In this document: positions 1-8,528 of the stretch, piece by piece
Layout: the number at the start of each line of letters is the position of its first letter
Position numbering within the stretch: position 1 is the first letter of the stretch
Source of the DNA: Oscillospiraceae bacterium
Lineage (GTDB): Bacteria; Bacillota; Clostridia; Oscillospirales; Oscillospiraceae
NCBI GenBank assembly: GCA_910575505.1
Contig: CAJTFK010000018.1
Coordinates: 1 to 64,000 of the forward strand
Reading direction: 5' to 3'
DNA length: 64,000 nt
The notes under the pieces: model-generated
Told to the model about the DNA's origin: nothing
What the model saw: only the letters and a program-made list of their open reading frames with translations
The model's database searches: none
Program-made: the position numbers and the translations under genes

Positions 1-39
1 ATCAGTGGGTCCCCGGTTCGAGTCCGTGAAGGTGCACCA
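1..39 (+). tRNA. 3' part of a tRNA (probably Met-CAT), cut by window edge
   Basis: The first bases hold the 3' anticodon-stem strand (ATCAG), variable loop, T-arm with loop TTCGAGT, an acceptor strand AAGGTGC and an encoded CCA ending at 39. The anticodon lies outside the window. The ATCAG stem strand followed by TGGGT resembles elongator or Ile2-type CAT tRNAs, but identity cannot be proved here. One T-stem pair looks mismatched (C-T). It is followed by tRNA-Glu and 5S rRNA. Confidence 0.7.
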
Positions 40-50
40 GTTCTGAGCTG

Positions 51-71
51 GGTGTATCCAGGGGATACACC
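51..71. other. 9-bp hairpin between tRNA genes
   Basis: A perfect inverted repeat GGTGTATCC / GGATACACC (51-59 and 63-71) with a 3-nt loop lies 11 nt after the first tRNA. No T-tract follows, so a processing structure in the tRNA precursor is as likely as a terminator. Confidence 0.4.
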
Positions 72-168
72 TGGTTCAGAGGAACTCTCAAGCGATCCCG
101 TGAATCCCTGTTTGGAGAATTCCGAATGAGGCGGAAACGGAACGGAGCGGATTTCGCCCCGACGACGC

Positions 169-243
169 GGCCCGTTGGTCAAGTGGTTAAGACAGCGGCC
201 TCTCACGCCGTTAACATCGGTTCGAATCCGGTACGGGTCACCA
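169..243 (+). tRNA. tRNA-Glu (anticodon CTC)
   Basis: A complete cloverleaf can be drawn: acceptor GGCCCGT pairs with ACGGGTC, the anticodon loop is CTCTCAC giving CTC (reads GAG), the T-loop is TTCGAAT, and CCA is encoded at 241-243. It sits between a partial tRNA and the lone 5S rRNA. The 5S promoter lies just downstream of its CCA, so the tRNAs and 5S need not share one transcript. Confidence 0.92.
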
Positions 244-265
244 AACTTTCTTAATGAGAAAGTAC

Positions 266-294
266 TTGACAATTGAATAGAAGCGTACTACAAT
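266..294 (+). promoter_or_regulatory. Sigma-A promoter for 5S rRNA
   Basis: TTGACA (266-271), a 17-nt spacer and TACAAT (289-294) make a near-consensus housekeeping promoter. About 75 nt of leader, including a small CCGGG/CCCGG hairpin (about 307-321), precede mature 5S and would be removed by RNase processing. Confidence 0.8.
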
Positions 295-368
295 AGGATT
301 GTTATCCGGGTCCTACCCGGTTGACATACGGCGCAAGCTGCAGAGATGCGGAGATTGCGGCGGATAAG

Positions 369-481
<113 letters not shown>

Positions 482-489
482 CATAAAGA

Positions 490-521
490 GGGCACCTTTA
501 TCAGAGGTGCCTTCTTTTTTT
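490..521 (+). terminator. Rho-independent terminator of 5S rRNA
   Basis: Stem GGCACCT (491-497) / AGGTGCC (505-511) is followed by TTCTTTTTTTG, 9 nt after the mature 5S end. Confidence 0.88.
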
Positions 522-543
522 GTTTGTCTGCTTTCTTGACAGA

Positions 544-1110
544 ATGGAAAAGATGGCACATGATGGATATGAAGACAGGATGTTTGATGCCCTTGCTGTC
601 TCCGCGCAAAAGGCTCTAGAAGAAAATCTTCTGGCTTGTGAATTTGAGCTGGAAGAGGACGATGGGCTGCATGGTATTTCGGAGGCATTCCTGAATCATA
701 TCGACCAGACAATTCCGCGGTTGGGGATCATCGTGTGCGGGTCCGGCGGCGATACAGATTATGGAAAATTTTATCCCACTGTGTATATGTCTCCCTGCGG
801 CAAACGGGATCTGAACCTGAAAGAAGATGAAGCGCCCTGCCACAGGCGGAAAGACTGGTTAAACTTCACGAATGCCAAAAGATTGACCTGTGTGCATATC
901 CCCAGAGTTTGATGGATGAACTCCTGCAGTATTCACGCCAGCAGTTTCAAGGGCTGCGTTAATCTGAAGGACATTTTTCTTCCCAATACTGTGACAAAAC
1001 TCTCCAGGACCACTTTCAAGGACTGCAAAGAGCTGACAATCCATGTCCCTGCCGCTTCCTTTGCGAAGAGCTTCGCCAAGGAACTCCTGATTTCATTCCA
1101 GGCGTGCTGA
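544..1110 (+). pseudogene. Decayed leucine-rich-repeat (BspA-type) gene with in-frame stop
   Basis: A reading frame starting near 544 runs to TGA at 910-912 and continues in the same frame to a second stop at 1108-1110. The C-terminal part carries LRR_5 signatures (ASSFKGCVNLKDI, LPNTVTKL, TFKDCKELTIHVPA), and the residues just before the TGA (NAKRLTCVHIP) also fit an LRR unit, so the stop interrupts a repeat. The N-terminal 90 residues are acidic and unrecognised. No Shine-Dalgarno precedes 544, which lies directly behind the 5S terminator, so the 5' end is probably lost. A selenocysteine reading of the TGA is not supported by anything visible. Confidence 0.6.
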
Positions 1111-1120
1111 AATATAAAAC

Positions 1121-1172
1121 AAGGCTGTCTCAGAACGATGAAGCATCGTTTTGAGACAGCCTTTTGAGGTTT
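1121..1172 (+). terminator. Strong hairpin terminator after the LRR remnant
   Basis: A 19-bp stem (1121-1139 with 1144-1162; AAGGCTGTCTCAGAACGAT, one mismatch) with a tetraloop is followed by TTTTGAGGTTTTTAATTG. The symmetric A-rich 5' flank could let it also act leftwards. Confidence 0.8.
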
Positions 1173-1330
1173 TTAATTGTTGACGTTCAGGCTCTCAATC
1201 AGTCTGCCTTGATAAGGTTTGCTGAAACCGCTTCGGCCCAGAGAAAGCCCCTGCAGAGCGGTTCACAGCGGTGGAGCAGACAGGTTACAGGATAAAGGCT
1301 GAGGGAAGCTCTGAGCTTTTTGAGTAAAAA

Positions 1331-1358
1331 CGAAAGGGACCCTGACGGGTCCCTTTCG
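1331..1358 (-). terminator. Terminator of the tpiA-gpmI operon
   Basis: A 12-bp perfect stem CGAAAGGGACCC / GGGTCCCTTTCG with TGAC loop, followed on the minus strand by TTTTTACTCAAAAA. It lies 25 nt past the gpmI stop. Related GGGACC/GGTCCC stems recur at several other gene ends in this window. Confidence 0.85.
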
Positions 1359-1382
1359 GGCGCAATTAAAGAGGAAACTTGA

Positions 1383-2900
1383 TTATTCCACAATCAGAGT
1401 TGTGCCGTCCATTTCCTGAGGGCAGGCCAAGCCCATCACATCCAGCATAGTGGGCGCGATGTCGGCCAGGCGGCCATCCTCCCGCAGTCTGGAGCCGGCA
1501 CCGCAGAGGATGAAGGGCACCCGGTTGGTGGTATGGGCGGTCATGGGGCTGCCGTCGGCCTCGGTCATCTGCTCCGCGTTTCCGTGGTCGGCGGTAATCA
1601 TGGCGATTCCGCCCATTTTCAGCGTGGCGTCCACCACCCGGCCCACACAGGTATCTACAGTCTCCACAGCTTTCACAGCTGCATCGAAGATACCGGTGTG
1701 CCCAACCATATCGCAGTTGGCAAAGTTCAGGATAATGACGTCATAGGCCCCGGACTCGATTCGTTCCACACACTTGTCACAGACCTCCACCGCGCTCATT
1801 TCCGGTTGAAGGTCATAGGTGGCTACCTTGGGAGAGGGCACCAGCACCCGGTCCTCACCGGGAAAGACGGTCTCACTGCCGCCGTTGAAGAAGAAGGTCA
1901 CATGGGCGTATTTTTCCGTCTCAGCGATGCGCAGCTGGGTCATGCCCATGCCGCTGAGGTATTCGCCCAGGCCGTTATTTACCAGCACCCGGGGGAATGC
2001 CACAGTGACGTTGGGCATAGAGGCGTCATACTCTGTGTTGCAGATATAGGTCAGGGGGAAGAACTGGCGGGTGAAGCCGTCAAAATCCGGGTCCACCAGG
2101 GTCCGGGTAATCTCACGAGCCCGGTCGGGGCGGAAGTTGAAGAAGATTACACTGTCGTTGTCGGAGATGGAACCATCCGCATCGCATACGACCGGCTCTA
2201 CAAATTCGTCGGTAACACCCTTGTCATAGGACTTCTTCACCGCGTCCACAGGGTCAGGATTGTTGATGGCGCTTTCGCCATAGACCATGGCGTCATAGGC
2301 CTGTTCCACCCGGTCCCAGCGCTTGTCACGGTCCATGGCGTAATAACGGCCCATGACGGTGGCGATTTTGCCCACGCCGATTTCGGCGCACTTGTCTACC
2401 ACCTGCTGCACAAAGCCCGCGCCGGAGGTGGGGGACACGTCCCGTCCATCCAGGAAGCAATGGATATAAACCCTGGAGAGGCCATGGTCCTTTGCCATTT
2501 TCAGCAGGGCGAAGAGATGGGTGATGTGGGAGTGGACGCCGCCGTCGGAGAGGAGGCCGAACAGATGCAGCGCGGAATCCTTCTCCAGGCAGGCGTTCAT
2601 GGCCTTGAGGTAGGCGGGGTTTTGGAAGAAGCTGCCGTCTTCAATGGCCCGGGTAATCCGAGGCAGGTCCTGGAACACCACCCGGCCGCCGCCGATATTG
2701 GTGTGGCCCACCTCGCTGTTGCCCATCTGGCCCTCGGGCAGGCCCACATCCAGTCCGGAAGCGGAGAGGGTCGTGTGGGCGAATTCCTGGAAAAACCGGT
2801 CCAGGCGGGGCGTTTTGGCGGCGGTGACGGCATTGCCCGCTTTTGTGCCGCTCATGCCGAAGCCGTCCATGATAATGAGAGTGGTCGGTGTCTTATTCAT
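1383..2900 (-). CDS. gpmI: 2,3-bisphosphoglycerate-independent phosphoglycerate mutase
   Basis: Converts 3-phosphoglycerate to 2-phosphoglycerate in glycolysis using two Mn ions and a phosphoserine intermediate. The 505-residue length is normal for the family. Visible signatures are the metal motif MDGFG (11-15), the catalytic serine in GNSEVGHTNIG (Ser62), the RDVSPTSG segment and the second metal site TADHGNAEQM near the C-terminus. The ATG at 2900 follows GAGG seven nt upstream. It is the last gene of a minus-strand operon with tpiA and a coiled-coil gene, and a strong terminator follows. The cofactor-independent type is usual in spore-forming Firmicutes, where its Mn/pH sensitivity helps spores store 3-PGA (family knowledge). 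Confidence 0.97.
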   Translation of the reverse strand: MNKTPTTLIIMDGFGMSGTKAGNAVTAAKTPRLDRFFQEFAHTTLSASGLDVGLPEGQMGNSEVGHTNIGGGRVVFQDLPRITRAIEDGSFFQNPAYLKAMNACLEKDSALHLFGLLSDGGVHSHITHLFALLKMAKDHGLSRVYIHCFLDGRDVSPTSGAGFVQQVVDKCAEIGVGKIATVMGRYYAMDRDKRWDRVEQAYDAMVYGESAINNPDPVDAVKKSYDKGVTDEFVEPVVCDADGSISDNDSVIFFNFRPDRAREITRTLVDPDFDGFTRQFFPLTYICNTEYDASMPNVTVAFPRVLVNNGLGEYLSGMGMTQLRIAETEKYAHVTFFFNGGSETVFPGEDRVLVPSPKVATYDLQPEMSAVEVCDKCVERIESGAYDVIILNFANCDMVGHTGIFDAAVKAVETVDTCVGRVVDATLKMGGIAMITADHGNAEQMTEADGSPMTAHTTNRVPFILCGAGSRLREDGRLADIAPTMLDVMGLACPQEMDGTTLIVE

Positions 2901-3097
2901 GAAGAAACCTCGTTTTCTGATACTATTCGCCCATTAAAATCGGGCATAATCTTAGTTCCGCCAGTCTCACCGGAGAGACGCCGCCTGAGAGGCGGGGCCG
3001 GTGAAACCGGTCCGAAACCCATGTGGATTTCGGAAACCGCAGCATTTACCGCGGTATTGAAACATGGCCTGCCGTATTTTAATGGAAGATGGCGCAC
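2901..3097 (-). other. Structured 197-nt intergenic leader before gpmI
   Basis: This spacer is rich in short inverted repeats: GCCGCC/GGCGG near 2985, CCGGTG/ACCGG near 3000, CCGCGGTAAATGCTGCGG near 3050 (minus) and two copies of a GGTTTCNGA-like motif. I see no convincing -10/-35 pair, so gpmI is probably read through from the upstream genes. The repeats may be processing or attenuation structures. Confidence 0.35.
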
Positions 3098-3508
3098 TTA
3101 AATTCTCAGGATTTCGCTGCTGAGACTGGACTCGACAGAACGGAGATCGGCGCTGAGGCTGGATTCGACAGAGCGGATATCGGAGCAGAGATCGGTTTCG
3201 GCGGAACGGATATCCGTGCTGAGAGAATCCATCTTTTCGTTCAGCTGATCCAGCTGTTCCGCAAGCCCCGACAGGAAATCCATGAAATCAATGCTCTGGT
3301 CGGCAGCGGCGGAACGAAGTCCGCCGCTGAGGCTGGTTTCCAGCCTGTGAAGGTCATAGGTGAGATTCTCTTCCAGAGCGTTGAATTTCTCCTCCAGGGC
3401 GCTGAGCCTTCCGCTGATCTGCTCAATCTGGCCGGAGAGCTTTTCTGTGCGGGTCAGAGCATTCAAAAGCAGGGCTGTCCGGTCCTGACTGGAATCCAAT
3501 TCCGGCAT
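3098..3508 (-). CDS. Coiled-coil protein with hendecad repeats, in triose-phosphate operon
   Basis: No family is recognised. The 136-residue product is almost wholly helical and lacks signal peptide or membrane segment. Its C-terminal third holds three tandem 11-residue units (DIRSAETDLCS, DIRSVESSLSA, DLRSVESSLSS) followed by a partial EILRI, a hendecad periodicity typical of right-handed coiled coils; the N-terminal part has ordinary heptads (LSALEEKFNALEENL). The ATG is preceded by AGGAG that overlaps the tpiA stop codon, so it is translated with tpiA. Its place between tpiA and gpmI suggests a structural or scaffolding partner, but this is only inference. Confidence 0.75.
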   Translation of the reverse strand: MPELDSSQDRTALLLNALTRTEKLSGQIEQISGRLSALEEKFNALEENLTYDLHRLETSLSGGLRSAAADQSIDFMDFLSGLAEQLDQLNEKMDSLSTDIRSAETDLCSDIRSVESSLSADLRSVESSLSSEILRI

Positions 3509-3511
3509 GTT

Positions 3512-4285
3512 TTACTCCTGATGGGCGGCGTTGATGATGTCCACAAACTTTTCGGGAACCAGAGAAGCGCCGCCGATGAGGCCGCCGTCGATGTCGGGCT
3601 GAGACAGCAGCTCCGCCGCGTTCTTCTCGTTCATGGACCCGCCGTATTGAATGGTGACGCTCCGGGCGACCCGGGCGCCGTACAGGGCGCGGATGGTGGC
3701 GCGGATGTTGGAGCAGACCTCGCCGGCCTGCTCGGCAGTGGCGGTTTTGCCGGTGCCGATGGCCCAGATGGGCTCATAGGCGATGATGCAGCGGCGCAGC
3801 TTGTCGGCGGGCACGTCGTGGAGGGCGCTCTTCACCTGGAGGGCAATCCACTCGTTGGTGATGCCGGTTTCCCGCTGGTCCAGGCTCTCGCCCACGCAGA
3901 TGATGGGGTTCATGCCGGCGTTAAGAACGGCATGGACCTTTTTGTTTACCGTGGCGTCGGTTTCGCCAAAGTACTGCCGGCGCTCGCTGTGGCCGATGAT
4001 GACATACTTAACGCCCAGATCCTTGAGCATGTCGGCGGAGACCTCGCCGGTGTAAGCGCCTTTTTCCTCGAAGTAGACATTCTCGGCGCCCACGGAGATG
4101 CGCAGGTCCTTGAAGGCCTTGTTGGCGGTGGAGATGTTGCAGGCGGGGACGCAGATCAGGGTCTCGCACCACTTGGCGCGGGGCATGATCTTGCGGATTT
4201 CCTCTGCGAACTTCTTGGTTTCGGTGGCGGTCATGTTCATTTTCCAGTTGCCGGCAATGACAGTTTTGCGGTATCTGCGATTCAT
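3512..4285 (-). CDS. tpiA: Triose-phosphate isomerase
   Basis: Interconverts dihydroxyacetone phosphate and glyceraldehyde 3-phosphate. The start chosen (ATG at 4285, protein MNRRYRKTVIAGNWKMN) gives 257 residues, the usual length; an upstream in-frame ATG would add 18 residues with no ribosome site, whereas AAGGAG lies 11 nt before the chosen ATG. Visible motifs: AGNWKMN (catalytic Lys and Asn), IIGHSERR (catalytic His), AYEPIWAIGTGKTA (catalytic Glu and loop 6), and the phosphate-binding GGSMN and GGLIGGASL. First gene of a three-gene operon with its own promoter about 130 nt upstream. Confidence 0.97.
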   Translation of the reverse strand: MNRRYRKTVIAGNWKMNMTATETKKFAEEIRKIMPRAKWCETLICVPACNISTANKAFKDLRISVGAENVYFEEKGAYTGEVSADMLKDLGVKYVIIGHSERRQYFGETDATVNKKVHAVLNAGMNPIICVGESLDQRETGITNEWIALQVKSALHDVPADKLRRCIIAYEPIWAIGTGKTATAEQAGEVCSNIRATIRALYGARVARSVTIQYGGSMNEKNAAELLSQPDIDGGLIGGASLVPEKFVDIINAAHQE

Positions 4286-4415
4286 GATGTTCAAAACTCC
4301 TTTATTTCTTTGTTGACGCAGTGTGGAAGGGGCTTGCACTTCCGCGCGCCTGGAATTCCGGGGTGGTAATTCCGTATCGCCTCAAATTTCCGCATGAAGC
4401 GGAAAGACCTTCATC

Positions 4416-4444
4416 TTTATAGCGGAAATCAAGGGAAATGTCAA
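4416..4444 (-). promoter_or_regulatory. Promoter for tpiA operon
   Basis: On the minus strand TTGACA (4444-4439), a 17-nt spacer and TATAAA (4421-4416) form a near-perfect sigma-A promoter about 130 nt upstream of tpiA. It makes tpiA-coil-gpmI separable from pgk. The 395-nt gap to pgk otherwise holds only GC-rich inverted repeats. Confidence 0.8.
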
Positions 4445-4574
4445 GGGCTGAAGGGGTTTTTTCAGCATTTCTTAACGACTTTTTGCGGTTTTTCACGGAA
4501 GGCACAGGGTTTGTGCCGGTGACGCGGGGAGGGTGCGAAGAATCTGGTCCGCTCCGCAGGCGTATTTTGCCGGG

Positions 4575-4601
4575 GCTCCGGGACGGAACGCCCGGCGGAG
4601 C
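4575..4601 (-). terminator. Possible GC-rich terminator hairpin after pgk
   Basis: GCTCCG (4575-4580) pairs with CGGAGC (4596-4601), and inner GG/CC pairs extend the stem. No clear T-tract follows on the minus strand, so termination is uncertain and pgk transcripts may read on into tpiA. Confidence 0.35.
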
Positions 4602-4680
4602 GCAGGACGTTTTCCCGTCCGCCCCGTCCGGCGGGCTGCGCCGCAGCTCCTGCGCCTGCGTTTCAGGGGAAAGGGGAGGC

Positions 4681-5961
4681 TCAGGCATCCAGCAGGCAGG
4701 CCACGCCGGGGAGCTCCTTGCCCTCCATAAACTCCAGGGACGCGCCGCCGCCGGTGGAGATATGGGTCATCTTGTCGGCATAGCCCAGCTGCTGCACCGC
4801 CGCCGCGCTGTCGCCGCCGCCGATGATGGTGATGGCGCTGGTTTTGCTCAGGGCCTCGGCCACGGCCTTGGTGCCCACGGCGAATTTGTCAAACTCAAAA
4901 ACGCCCATGGGGCCGTTCCAAATGACGGTGCCCGCGTCGGCCACCGCGCCGCAGTAGAGCTTCACGGTTTCGGGGCCGATGTCCAGCCCCTGCCAGCCGT
5001 CGGGAATCTCGCCGGCCGTGACCACCTGGCTGCTGGCGTCGGGGGCAAACTTGTCGGCAATCACGGTGTCCACAGGCAGCAGCAGCTTCACGCCTTTTTC
5101 GGCGGCTTTTTTCACCATGTCGTTGGCGTAGTCCATCCAGTCGGCCTCCAGCAGGCTGTCGCCGACCTTGCCGCCCTTGGCGGCGGAGAAGGTATAGGCC
5201 ATGCCGCCGCCGATGATGATGGTGTCGGCAATTTCCAGCAGGTTGTTGATGACTCCGATTTTGGAGCTGACCTTGGATCCGCCCAGAATCGCCACCAGGG
5301 GCCGCTTGGGATTGGCCAGAGCGCCGCCGATGAAATCCAGCTCCTTCTGAATCAGGAAGCCGGAGACGGCGGGGAGATAGTCCGCCACGCCGGCGGTGGA
5401 GGCATGGGCCCGGTGCACCGCGCCGAAGGCGTCGGACACGTATATGCCGTCGGCTCCGGCCAGAGCGGCCATCTTTTTGGCAAGCTCGGGGTCGTTCTTG
5501 GTCTCGCCCTTTTCAAAGCGGGTATTCTGGAGCAGCATGATTTCGCCGCCCTTGAGGGCCGCGGCCTTGGCCTGGGCGTCGGGGCCCACCACGTCGTCCG
5601 CCAGAATGACGGGTCTGCCCAGCAGCTCGCTGAGGCGGGCGGCCACAGGCTCCATCCGCAGCTCCGCCAGGGACTTCTTCCACTTCTCTTCGGTGATGGA
5701 GGCCTCGTCCTTGCCCTTTTCCAGCTGCTTTTTCTTATAGGACTCGAAGGTGGCCACGGGCTTGCCCATGTGGGAGCAGGCGATCACAGCCGCGCCCTGG
5801 TCCAGCAGGTACTGAATGGTGGGCAGAGCGGCCCGGATGCGCTTGTCGTCGGTGATGACGCCGCTGCCGTCTTTGGCCATGGGGACATTGAAGTCACAGC
5901 GCAACAAAACCTTTTTGCCGGCTGCCTCTACATCTTTGACGGTCTTTTTGTTGTAATTCAT
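4681..5961 (-). CDS. pgk: Phosphoglycerate kinase
   Basis: Transfers phosphate from 1,3-bisphosphoglycerate to ADP. Motifs seen: RCDFNVP (21-27), SHMGKP, the nucleotide-binding [13 protein letters not shown] and the C-terminal [18 protein letters not shown]. At 426 residues it is longer than the usual 390-400; the excess is a lysine/glutamate-rich insertion after SHMGKP (around residues 72-97) in the N-domain. ATG at 5961 has AGGAGG nine nt upstream. It follows trmL by 74 nt on the same strand, and tpiA-gpmI follow downstream, giving a lower-glycolysis block; a gap gene is not in the window. Confidence 0.97.
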   Translation of the reverse strand: MNYNKKTVKDVEAAGKKVLLRCDFNVPMAKDGSGVITDDKRIRAALPTIQYLLDQGAAVIACSHMGKPVATFESYKKKQLEKGKDEASITEEKWKKSLAELRMEPVAARLSELLGRPVILADDVVGPDAQAKAAALKGGEIMLLQNTRFEKGETKNDPELAKKMAALAGADGIYVSDAFGAVHRAHASTAGVADYLPAVSGFLIQKELDFIGGALANPKRPLVAILGGSKVSSKIGVINNLLEIADTIIIGGGMAYTFSAAKGGKVGDSLLEADWMDYANDMVKKAAEKGVKLLLPVDTVIADKFAPDASSQVVTAGEIPDGWQGLDIGPETVKLYCGAVADAGTVIWNGPMGVFEFDKFAVGTKAVAEALSKTSAITIIGGGDSAAAVQQLGYADKMTHISTGGGASLEFMEGKELPGVACLLDA

Positions 5962-6035
5962 CTCAGGACTCCTCCTAAAAAACTTATTTCTCGGCGCGGC
6001 TGCGCCGGAGTTGATAAAACTGCCGCAGGAGAGAC

Positions 6036-6539
6036 TCAGGAGCGCGCCATTTCCCCGGCTCCCAGCAGACCGGAAAAACCGGTCTGGCGCAGGGCCTCGT
6101 ATACGAAGACGGCCACTGAGCTGCTCAGGTTCAGGCTCCGCGCCTCGGACACCATGGGAAGGCGCACGCAGCGTTCCCGGAACCGATCCCGGAAGGCCTG
6201 AGGCAGTCCGGCGGTCTCCTTGCCGAAAAACAGCCAGCTGTCCGCCGTAAACCTGGCCTGGTCATAAGGCCGGGGGGCCTTGGTGGTGGCGAGCCAGAGG
6301 TCGGCGGCGGCCTCCGGGTGGCGGCGGAACAGGCCGGCAAGATTTTCGTAGTCGGAAACCTCCACCAGATGCCAGTAGTCCAGGCCGCAGCGCTTCATAT
6401 TCCGCCGGATGGCGTCCTGGGAAATGTCGAAGCCAAAGGGGCGCACCAGATGGAGGCGGGAGCCGGTGACGGCGCAGGTCCGGGCGATATTGCCGCAGTT
6501 CTGAGGAATTTCCGGCTCGACCAGAACAATGTGAAGCAC
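6036..6539 (-). CDS. trmL: tRNA (cytidine/uridine(34)-2'-O)-methyltransferase
   Basis: SPOUT-class methyltransferase that 2'-O-methylates the wobble base of tRNA-Leu using SAM. The 167-residue length and the knot motifs are typical: [17 protein letters not shown] at the N-terminus, [11 protein letters not shown] in the middle and [17 protein letters not shown] at the C-terminus. The start is GTG at 6539, set by AGGAGG five nt upstream. Its promoter appears to lie just upstream, divergent from the gene starting at 6881; pgk follows on the same strand. Confidence 0.93.
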   Translation of the reverse strand: MLHIVLVEPEIPQNCGNIARTCAVTGSRLHLVRPFGFDISQDAIRRNMKRCGLDYWHLVEVSDYENLAGLFRRHPEAAADLWLATTKAPRPYDQARFTADSWLFFGKETAGLPQAFRDRFRERCVRLPMVSEARSLNLSSSVAVFVYEALRQTGFSGLLGAGEMARS

Positions 6540-6571
6540 AGAACCCTCCTTTCGTTTTTTGAACTGAATAA

Positions 6572-6599
6572 ATTGTATTGTAATCCATTACCTGGACAA
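6572..6599 (-). promoter_or_regulatory. Probable promoter for trmL-pgk
   Basis: Minus-strand TTGTCC (6599-6594), 16-nt spacer, TACAAT (6577-6572), about 30 nt from the trmL start. The -10 is good and the -35 matches four of six positions. Confidence 0.5.
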
Positions 6600-6804
6600 A
6601 TTCAACTGCTTTTTGCGAAAAAATCTCGAATTTTATGAAATTGAACAGAAAGGGAAGACAAATTTTGCAAAAAGCTTCCCGAAGAGGGACGCTTTTCCCC
6701 GGCGGAGGGAGCCGCGTGAAGGATTTTCTGTGGCTTGTGACAAAAAGATGCAGGAAACCGGAGAAGATTTGGAAGAAATTTCACAACTATTTCTGGAAAA
6801 GCAC

Positions 6805-6832
6805 TGGATTTTCCCTAAAAGTTTGATATAAT
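6805..6832 (+). promoter_or_regulatory. Extended -10 promoter for the GlmU-like gene and prs
   Basis: TGATATAAT (TG extension at 6824-6825, TATAAT at 6827-6832) is a strong extended -10 element; the -35 (TGGATT, 16-nt spacing) is poor. It lies 48 nt before the ATG at 6881. The rest of the 340-nt divergent spacer holds only the trmL promoter and AT-rich DNA. Confidence 0.6.
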
Positions 6833-6880
6833 ACATTTGTGATATTATAAGCGCCGGGTGTGCGCAGAGGAGTGGAAGAT

Positions 6881-7363
6881 ATGAGTCACTTGCAGCGAGC
6901 CGTGTGTTTTTTTGAAGAGGACGCCGCCATCCCGGCGGGCGCCAAGCCGCTGATGCTGGAAGCTGTAGGATCGTGTCCCATCCTGACCTGGGTGAGCAGG
7001 CAATTACAGGCTGACGGTGTTCAGCGGTTTTTTGTCGTCTCCGGGCCCCGCTTCGCGGAGGAGGCCCGGGCCTGCTTCCCGGCGGAGGCGGATGTGACCG
7101 TTTCCGAACAGGGGACGGATCTGACGGCCTTTTTGAATACGCCGGACAAGGTGCTGGTGCTGCCCAGGGCGGCGTTCCCCATGGCGGAGGCCGGGCCCGG
7201 CTTTGCCTACGCCGCGCCGGGCTATGAGCTTCAGGAGGCATGGAAGGTCCGGATGACCAACGCCGTCCAGGCGGCGGAGCTGGTGTCCGGCTGGCTGCCG
7301 GTTTACGGGCAGTCCACCATTGCGGAGCTGGAAGAGCTGCTGGAGCGGACACGCGGAGAGTGA
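6881..7363 (+). CDS. Degenerate nucleotidyltransferase-like protein (GlmU N-domain relative?)
   Basis: A 160-residue protein whose layout (short beta start, AKPLMLEAVGSCPILTWVSRQL, then GVQRFFVVSG) resembles the first third of GlmU-type nucleotidyltransferases. The nucleotide-binding LAAGxGTRM loop is replaced by FFEEDAAIPAG and no hexapeptide acyltransferase domain follows, so it is probably not a functional GlmU. Its place directly upstream of prs matches glmU-prs in Bacillus (established gene order). Start chosen at ATG 6881 with GGAG eight nt upstream; a GTG 21 nt earlier has no ribosome site. It could alternatively be an unrelated Rossmann-fold protein. Confidence 0.6.
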   Translation: MSHLQRAVCFFEEDAAIPAGAKPLMLEAVGSCPILTWVSRQLQADGVQRFFVVSGPRFAEEARACFPAEADVTVSEQGTDLTAFLNTPDKVLVLPRAAFPMAEAGPGFAYAAPGYELQEAWKVRMTNAVQAAELVSGWLPVYGQSTIAELEELLERTRGE

Positions 7364-7462
7364 AGGGGGCCGGCGGGCGGTTTTTATCCGCGGCCTGCCG
7401 GAACGACCGGAGCGGAAGAGACGTCAAAACATAAATTTATATAAGAAAGAGGGCGTTTGGTT

Positions 7463-8419
7463 ATGATTTCACATGGCAAGGATATCAAGGTGTTTGCCGG
7501 AAACTCGAACAGGAAGCTGGCACAGGAGATCTGTGAGCAGATGGGCACAAAGCTGGGAGAGGCCGAGGTAGGAACCTTTTCTGACGGGGAGATCTTCGTC
7601 TCCCTGTATGAGACCGTCCGGGGCAGCGATGTGTTTGTGGTTCAGTCCACCTGCACGCCGGTCAACAATAATCTGATGGAGCTGCTGATTATCATTGACG
7701 CACTGAAAAGGGCTTCCGCCGGCCGCATCACCGCGGTGGTCCCCTATTTCGGCTACGCCCGGCAGGATCGGAAGGCCAAGGCCCGGGACCCTATTACCGC
7801 CAAGCTGGTGGCCAACATGATTACCGCCGCAGGCGCGGACCGGGTGCTGGCCATGGACCTCCATGCCGCCCAGATTCAGGGCTTTTTCGACATTCCTGTG
7901 GACAACCTGGCGGGCAATCCCATTTTTGTGGATTACTATGCCAAAAAGTTCGGCGCGGCCTGCGAGGAGATGATGGTGGTGTCTCCCGACGTGGGCTCTG
8001 TGTCCCGCGCCCGCGCCTTTGCCCAGAAGCTGCATATGAATCTCGCCATTGTGGATAAGCGGCGGCAGCGGGCCAATCAGTGCGAGGTCATGAATGTCAT
8101 CGGCGATGTGTCCGGCAAGGACTGCATCCTCTTTGACGACCTGGTGGATACCGGCGGGTCTCTCTGCAATGCCGCTCAGGCCCTGATGGACTACGGCGCC
8201 CGCAGCGTCCACGCCTGCGCGTCCCACGGCGTGCTCTCCGGTCCGGCCATTGACCGCATCAACGCCAGCCCCATCCAGGAGCTGGCCCTGCTGGACACCA
8301 TCCCCGCCGTGGACCCCAGCCGCAGCGGAAAGCTGAAATACCTCTCTGTGGCCCCCATGATTGGCGAGGCCATCGAGCGCATCTATCAGGAGGTCTCCAT
8401 CTCCAAGCTGTTCCGCTGA
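7463..8419 (+). CDS. prs: Ribose-phosphate pyrophosphokinase
   Basis: Makes PRPP from ribose 5-phosphate and ATP for purine, pyrimidine, His, Trp and NAD synthesis. The 318-residue protein has the class I signatures: FSDGEIFVSLYETVRG, the ATP-loop YARQDRK, the metal-binding DLHAAQIQGFF and the PRPP loop FDDLVDTGGSL. ATG at 7463 is preceded by GAGGG nine nt upstream; an in-frame TTG at 7457 is less likely. It follows the GlmU-like gene by about 100 nt and precedes pth, mfd on the same strand. Confidence 0.96.
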   Translation: MISHGKDIKVFAGNSNRKLAQEICEQMGTKLGEAEVGTFSDGEIFVSLYETVRGSDVFVVQSTCTPVNNNLMELLIIIDALKRASAGRITAVVPYFGYARQDRKAKARDPITAKLVANMITAAGADRVLAMDLHAAQIQGFFDIPVDNLAGNPIFVDYYAKKFGAACEEMMVVSPDVGSVSRARAFAQKLHMNLAIVDKRRQRANQCEVMNVIGDVSGKDCILFDDLVDTGGSLCNAAQALMDYGARSVHACASHGVLSGPAIDRINASPIQELALLDTIPAVDPSRSGKLKYLSVAPMIGEAIERIYQEVSISKLFR

Positions 8420-8528
8420 CCGGAGTCCTCTCTGTACATGACCCGCGCTCAGGCGAAAGCTGCCGGAGCGCTCTGGAGGCCGTGATTGGAAAAGTCCGAT
8501 TAAGGCGGAAGCATTGTGAATAAAATAG

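Noticed and set aside
322-327. Second TTGACA upstream of 5S
   Set aside because: No -10 at 16-18 nt; it lies in the 5S leader.
910-912. TGA read as selenocysteine in the LRR remnant
   Set aside because: No SECIS-like hairpin directly downstream and the domain is not an enzyme.
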